This document shows positions 62,842-64,000 of a DNA stretch of 64,000 nucleotides, in pieces (position 1 is the first letter of the stretch; the number at the start of each line of letters is the position of its first letter). Position numbers and translations under genes: made by a program. Origin of the DNA: CAYXLW01 sp964466055 (GTDB lineage: Bacteria; Patescibacteriota; Gracilibacteria; GCA-2401425); contig CAYXLW010000007.1 in the NCBI GenBank assembly GCA_964466055.1, positions 1 through 64,000 on the forward strand, read 5' to 3'. The notes beneath the pieces are model-generated. The model saw only the letters and a list, made by a program, of their open reading frames with translations. It was not told where the DNA came from and ran no database searches.

Positions 62842-64000
62842 TTATTTCTGATAAAGGCTCTTTCTCTCCTCAACTTCAATATCAATAACAGTTCCCTCAA
62901 ACCCAAAATATTCACGAATCCTGTTTTCCAAATACCTCCAGTAAGAAAAATGGAAATACTCTTTTTTATTAACAAAAACTTTAAACTTAGGAGGATTAAT
63001 ATCTACCTGAGAAATATAGAATATTTTTGGTTTAATTCTTTTTGTTCCCTTTGGCGGATGTTTCGCCATTATCTCATGTAAGAAAGTATTTAATTTCCCA
63101 GTAGTAATTCTTTTTTTTCTTTCCTCAACAATCTTTTCAACAAGTGGAAATATTTTTATAATATTTTGTTTAGTTTTAGCAGAAACAAAAACAGCTGGTG
63201 TCCATGAAAGAAATGGGAATGCTCTTTTTAAGCTTAATAAAAATTCATCTCTTGCTTCTTCTCCTTTTTCATGAAGATCCCATTTATTGATTACAAGAAT
63301 AAGTCCTGTTTTAAATTCTAAAGCCCTTTCGATAATATGTTGATCTTGAGATAAAATCCCTTCATCTGCATTAATGATAATACAACTAACATCAGCAACC
63401 TCCATACTTTTCATGGTTCTTATAATAGACCACTTTTCAATCCCTTTTTCAACTTTCCCTCGTCTTCTCATTCCTGCAGTATCGACAAATATGAATTTTT
63501 TCTTCTCCCATTGAATTTCAACATCAATCTCATCACGAGTTGTCCCAGGAATATCGGAAACAATTAATCTCTCTTCAGATAAAAGTGCGTTGATTAAACT
63601 AGACTTACCAACATTGGGTCTTCCAAGAAAAGAAATTTTAGGAATGTCAGACTCTACTTCTTCACTTTCTACTTTTTTAGAATATCCCATCTTTTTAAAA
63701 TCTTCTTGTATGCGATCAACAAGTTTTTTTACACCAGTATTATGAATAGCTGAAACTTGAATAAAATTATCAAATCCCAACGAATAAACTTGAGATAACA
63801 AGGCATCGTCTTTCGCTTCATCGCATTTTGATAAAACTGGGATTATATGCTTTGTTTTGATAAAATTTGATTTTCTTAATAATTCAGTGATTTTGTAATC
63901 TTGTGGAAGAATTGGGGTTCTTGAATCTAGGACAAATAAAATTATATCGGCATCTTCTAATGCAACTCTTACTTGGTCCTGCATATTTTTTTCAATCGTT
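62842..64000 (-). CDS. der: ribosome-assembly GTPase Der (EngA), N-terminus outside the window
   Basis: Der has two tandem GTPase domains and helps 50S assembly. The visible part starts within domain 1: the frame stays open to the window edge (TIEKN-MQDQVRVALEDADIILFVLD), with the NKxD-like SKCD. Domain 2 is complete: LGRPNVGKSSLINALL, DTAGMRRRGKVEKGIEKWS, INKWD and VSAK. The C-terminal KH-like domain follows (HPPKGTKRIKPKIFYISQVDINPPKFKVFVN). The first 50-60 residues lie beyond the right edge. Confidence 0.95.
   Translation of the reverse strand, partial: TIEKNMQDQVRVALEDADIILFVLDSRTPILPQDYKITELLRKSNFIKTKHIIPVLSKCDEAKDDALLSQVYSLGFDNFIQVSAIHNTGVKKLVDRIQEDFKKMGYSKKVESEEVESDIPKISFLGRPNVGKSSLINALLSEERLIVSDIPGTTRDEIDVEIQWEKKKFIFVDTAGMRRRGKVEKGIEKWSIIRTMKSMEVADVSCIIINADEGILSQDQHIIERALEFKTGLILVINKWDLHEKGEEARDEFLLSLKRAFPFLSWTPAVFVSAKTKQNIIKIFPLVEKIVEERKKRITTGKLNTFLHEIMAKHPPKGTKRIKPKIFYISQVDINPPKFKVFVNKKEYFHFSYWRYLENRIREYFGFEGTVIDIEVEERKSLYQK

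Overview
The window is an AT-rich (by eye roughly 30% GC, not counted) stretch of bacterial chromosome. Its content points to the Candidate Phyla Radiation (Patescibacteria): three tandem copies of a Cys-rich uncharacterised protein family that I associate with these genomes, a TrmB-type regulator, an archaeal-type PurP, a complete V-type ATPase operon, a minimal type IV pilus locus, and genes that mostly start without a visible Shine-Dalgarno sequence. TGA is used as an ordinary stop (end of the alcohol dehydrogenase and of ntpD), so the UGA=Gly code of Gracilibacteria/Absconditabacteria is not supported. I cannot name a lineage more precisely. Both ends cut a gene: the left end lies inside 23S rRNA and the right end inside der.

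Layout. 1-0.97 kb: 3' part of 23S rRNA, spacer, 5S rRNA. 1-5.4 kb: truB with an inserted short-repeat palindrome, a DUF559 nuclease gene lying exactly between two inverted GC-rich repeats, and a membrane polymerase/ligase-HAD-alcohol dehydrogenase string. 5.4-9.5 kb: the first part of the S10 ribosomal operon (L3-L4-L23-L2-S19-L22-S3), starting without rpsJ and stopping after rpsC. 9.5-14.6 kb: three tandem Cys-rich paralogues on the opposite strand. 14.7-26.4 kb: pyrD, a PiT-like permease, a methyltransferase, a membrane-anchored trypsin-like protease, enolase, a secreted protein with an SLH-like tail, PcrA/UvrD helicase, an ABC-F protein and tRNA-Gly. 26.4-37 kb: FtsQ-like protein, PilB-like ATPase, a 1114-residue fusion of a PP2C/SpoIIE phosphatase with a PilC/GspF pilus platform, purP, ftsZ, ftsA and ybeY. 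37-42.5 kb: tgt, bL9, a CPSF-like nuclease, a hypothetical gene and a TrmB regulator. 42.6-51.5 kb: the V-ATPase operon in the order F-I-K-E-C-G-A-B-D (E. hirae ntp naming), with residues for Na+ binding in the K subunit. 51.6-54.7 kb: YmdB-type phosphoesterase, an IF-2B-like protein and an ArsB/NhaD-type permease.

54.9-59.9 kb is the main accessory region. A tRNA-Ser gene is followed by a 261-bp repeat that occurs three times in the same orientation. The repeat begins at the tRNA 3' end, contains a second degenerate copy of that end, and brackets two gene cargoes: a ribbon-helix-helix/RelE-like toxin-antitoxin pair, and a three-gene operon (PD-(D/E)XK-like nuclease, RNase J-like beta-CASP protein, HAD-like pseudoenzyme) preceded by a leader whose inverted repeats can form a pseudoknot. 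I read this as serial integration at a tRNA attachment site. No integrase is in the window.

60-64 kb: TspO, a MATE transporter, a RAYT (Y1) transposase broken by one stop codon and carrying a perfect 28-bp palindrome inside its reading frame, REP-like palindromes, and der.

The best candidates for something undescribed are (1) the phosphatase-TPR-PilC fusion directly behind pilB, (2) the tRNA-Ser repeat array with its cargoes, and (3) the nuclease/beta-CASP/HAD operon with its pseudoknot-like leader.
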